From Seison nebaliae (taxonomy: Eukaryota; Rotifera; Pararotatoria; Seisonacea; Seisonidae): a DNA stretch of 33,153 nt. The stretch is from the NCBI GenBank assembly GCA_023231475.1, contig JALJEE010001133.1, positions 1 through 33,153 of the forward strand, read 5' to 3'. Of the stretch, positions 30,797 through 33,153 are shown in pieces. Every line of letters starts with the position of its first letter. Position 1 is the stretch's first letter. Position numbers and translations under genes: made by a program. Below the pieces are notes generated by a model, which was given only the letters and a program-made list of their open reading frames with translations, was not told the DNA's origin and made no database searches.

Positions 30797-31499
30797 TTAT
30801 GTGGATGGATAGAGAGACGGATTTTGATTTTTAATTCTGGAAATAGTTTTCATTAATTTTAATCTTTCTGATCCGATATTTTTCATTACTCTTGTGCGTG
30901 TTGTCCCAACTGATTCTAAAACTAACATTTAATTTAAAAAATATGAAAATCACAAAATTAGAAAAATAACTTCTTTGACAATTTTGGATCTTGAAATGAA
31001 TGGAGTTAGTCCTTGACGGATGACTTCGTTTTATATCCCTAATTTCTCCAATCAATTTACAAATAGGTCCATGACGACTGTATTCTACTGCGCTACATGC
31101 ATTTCTGTGTTTACACGCCATTCGACAACTTCTTAAGCTGCAAGCATTTTGCATCCTCATTGAACGACTACATCGATTTGAATAGTCCAATAATTGGATA
31201 TCTCTTTTATTCCATTCGAATGCTTGTCCTGGGTATTCTAACCACATGACACATTTGCCTTTCGAATCTTTATGAGAATTTCTTTTAGTTTTTTTTTTGT
31301 CATAAAACTCTTGCAAATTCTTCAATGATTCTTTCATAAAATCATTCTTATTAATGTGCAATTGCTTCCGTAAGAACATATGGTTATTGAGCGTTTCTAT
31401 TAGATCTTCGTTAGCCAATGGAATAGAGAAGACGATAGAAGGAAGTATATAAATCGTCATTACGATCTCAAAAATAAATTCCATAAACCAACATTTCAT
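30797..31499 (-). CDS. Secreted single PAN-like protein
   Basis: Minus-strand exons 31499-30971 and 30921-30797 are joined by a 49-bp GT...TAG intron (phase 1), giving 217 residues. Unspliced, the frame reads into a hydrophobic AT-rich stretch and stops at 30831, which I take to be the intron. The N-terminus is a signal peptide (FEIVMTIYILPSIVFSIP). A basic helical propeptide-like part with KKKTKRNSHK follows, then one PAN-like module: GKCVMWLEYPGQAF, CSLRSCRMACKHRNACSAVEY, GPICKLIGEI, HFKIQNCQR. The module has the C-x3-C-x4/5-C-x5-E/Y pattern and later Cys typical of PAN_1/Apple folds. It lies just upstream of the multi-PAN gene in the same orientation, so the two may be old tandem duplicates. 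The dibasic run could be a processing site; that is only an inference. Confidence 0.7.
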
Positions 31500-32578
31500 T
31501 CAAAATTTTCAATATGTACGATGTCGAAAGAACGACAAAGAGATATTGGAATTCGGTAGAATCTTATTTGATTATAAATTCAATTTATGAACAATCGTCA
31601 AAATCCAAATACTTATTTCGTTTTGGTTTATCATATCGTTATTGATTATTAGTTTATTATTATTATTTAATTTATCATTGGCACAATTATTATGATACTA
31701 TTTCTATCGTTGAATTTGAGTCGGTGATAAATTTAGGTGATACATATTCTCTCTCGAATTCCTTCGTCATAACATGTTTTAAATTCCATTATCTATTTAA
31801 CGAAGAAAGTTATGAGCATTAAAAAAAAATCAAATTTTGTCCGATTATTCTTGAATACAGCTGTATAAGAGGTATATACATCAATTGCGTTATAAACATA
31901 TGAAGTCCATTTATGCGATGTATTTTCTTCAAACTAAAGAAATTTCCGTACTAAAATTTTGAGATTTCACTGACAAAAAAATTTAAACTTACTTTAAATT
32001 AAAGAGAAATCAAATGTTGTGCTCATTATGAAAACAGGCTTGGAGGACAATCGCAGACGGAAAATGACGCTCAACAGTATTGTCAAGTCGGCCAAAATGT
32101 GTTGTCATTTGAGGAAAACTTGAAGAAAATCGCCTTTTAGGTTTTGAGTTTATTGTCTATATACAAAACCTTTTTATATCTATTTTTATAAGTTAAGTAG
32201 AACAAAATCCAATCTATTGTAATATATTAAAATTAGTCGTATTCTTATTTTTTGGTTAACATCATTATAAAATCATTATTATGAGTTTTAAATAAAAGGA
32301 GAGAATTTGTTGAACTATTTTCAATTTGTATATTCTTAATGTGTGTTGGTGAGAAAGTTAATTTTCATATTTCTTTTTTCGATATTTTCATTATTATAAA
32401 TAAAACCTATTTTGCAACGTTACTGTTTATCAAATTTTGAATGCTGGGGAATCTAAATGAGATGAGTGTTTCCAATTAAACATTTATTATGATTAAAATT
32501 AAATAAGATTAACTATAATATATGCAATAATATTATGAATTGGTTTCTATATCTTCTATAAAACAATGTGGAAGATCA
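31500..32578. other. Intergenic, AT-rich, with one coding-like island
   Basis: Mostly AT-rich sequence with stops in all frames. At 32003-32140 a GC-richer open frame without a start (45 codons, containing NRLGGQSQTENDAQQYCQVG) ends in TAG. An acceptor-like AG precedes it. It could be an unplaced exon or a relic, and no partner exon is evident. Confidence 0.3.
32483..32488 (-). terminator. Poly(A) signal of the Ser-rich gene
   Basis: TTTATT on the plus strand (AATAAA on the minus strand) lies 91 bp beyond the stop at 32579. Confidence 0.4.
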
Positions 32579-33151
32579 TTAGTTTGAAGAGGTTTGATCA
32601 GCAAGACTGTCAGTACTGGAAGGGATATTTGAGTTTAACTCAGAGGTTCCATCTGATGGATTATCGGTAATATTTTGTTCAATTTCTCCAGAAGTAGCTC
32701 CAACTGTTGAAGTACCAATCATTGTTAATAATTTCGAAGTCAAACTTTTTGAAATGGTACCAATTGTACCATCTGAAGAAAATTTAAAACTATTTGAAGA
32801 AGATAAACCATTGGGAGAAGTTCTTTCTGCTTTTATCGAAGTTCTTTGGGAAATTGGTCCGGCACCACTCGAGAATTTACCAACAAAATCTGAATTTTCT
32901 CCTGATGGTCGACCTGATGTTAATTTTGGACTTCCGAAGGGAGAATTTGATTGAGAATTACTAAACATTCCTGATGCTGAAAAAGATTCAGGATCATTTG
33001 AGTTTTGAGTTAGTAAATATTCTCTTGTTGTCTTTTTTGTTTTCGTGGACGGAGTCCATCTAATGTTCGAAAAACTTCCATCAGGTTCCATAGTTGGTGG
33101 TTTTTTGGTTGGAATTGTTGAACTAATTTCTTCGTCGTCATCGTCATCATC
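32579..33151 (-). CDS. C-terminal part of a Ser/Thr-rich disordered protein (partial, 5' end outside the window)
   Basis: The open frame reaches the window edge: upstream of the ATG at 33091 it continues without a stop through poly-Asp and EEISSTIPTKKPPT, so that ATG is probably internal. The visible 190 residues are low in hydrophobics and rich in Ser, Thr, Asn and Gly (GMFSNSQSNSPFGSPKLTS, SGENSDFVGKFSSG). They have several Ser-Pro/Thr-Pro sites and no domain that I recognise. It looks like the tail of a regulatory or scaffold protein. The stop is followed by a poly(A) signal, so this end is complete. Confidence 0.6.
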   Translation of the reverse strand, partial: DDDDDDEEISSTIPTKKPPTMEPDGSFSNIRWTPSTKTKKTTREYLLTQNSNDPESFSASGMFSNSQSNSPFGSPKLTSGRPSGENSDFVGKFSSGAGPISQRTSIKAERTSPNGLSSSNSFKFSSDGTIGTISKSLTSKLLTMIGTSTVGATSGEIEQNITDNPSDGTSELNSNIPSSTDSLADQTSSN

Positions 33152-33153
33152 GT

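Noticed and set aside
30831-30970. Hydrophobic C-terminus of the unspliced short PAN-like gene
   Set aside because: The hydrophobic part coincides with a 49-bp AT-rich GT...TAG intron, so a membrane anchor is not claimed.
1-33153. tRNA, rRNA or other structured RNA genes
   Set aside because: I looked for tRNA box A/B patterns and found none convincing; a covariance-model scan would be needed to exclude small RNAs.

Overview
The window is AT-rich eukaryotic DNA from a small, compact animal genome. Evidence for this includes very short spliceosomal introns (about 39-87 bp, mostly 44-59 bp, GT...AG), AATAAA poly(A) signals, TATA/TCAGT-like core promoters, a metazoan-type HSP110, WDR3 and secreted PAN/Apple proteins. 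Long intronless exons, Asn/Ser/Lys-rich low-complexity protein regions and splice acceptors unlike the nematode TTTTCAG consensus make an acariform mite (or a similar small-genome arthropod) my best guess. A nematode is not excluded.

Layout. 1-217: last codons of a gene entering from the left. 995-3928 (+): WDR3/Utp12, a ribosome-biogenesis WD40 protein (2 exons). 4224-5110 (+): an orphan four-membrane-segment protein (3 exons). 5503-6929 (-): an orphan 5-exon gene, tail-to-tail with the previous one and head-to-head with the first transporter. 7085-12553, 15481-20131 and 20789-24495 (+): a tandem array of three paralogous proteins with the fold of the SLC7 cationic amino acid transporters (APC superfamily). 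Each carries a very large disordered insertion between the permease core and the last membrane segments, and a long cytosolic tail. Between the first and second copies lies a small graveyard of retroelement relics (13.3-15.1 kb): a Ty3/Gypsy-type RT fossil and two oppositely oriented LINE fragments. 24679-27422 (-): HSP110 (HSPA4 family), convergent with the third transporter, sharing a palindromic bidirectional poly(A) region and preceded by a heat-shock-element array. 29156-30582 and 30797-31499 (-): two secreted Cys-rich PAN-type genes in the same orientation. 32579-33153 (-): the C-terminal part of a Ser-rich disordered protein running off the right edge.

The most unusual content is the transporter trio. 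It has lost the canonical TM1 glycine motif and the TM6 acidic pair of CAT transporters. It has grown loops of about 350-885 residues that keep short conserved motifs, and in two copies the C-terminus is carried by a tiny, position-conserved 3' intron. In the middle copy that intron leads to an acidic and His/Lys-repeat exon. Whether these proteins transport, sense or scaffold cannot be decided from sequence alone. Splice models were built by hand from frame, GT/AG and intron-length consistency and have not been tested against RNA.
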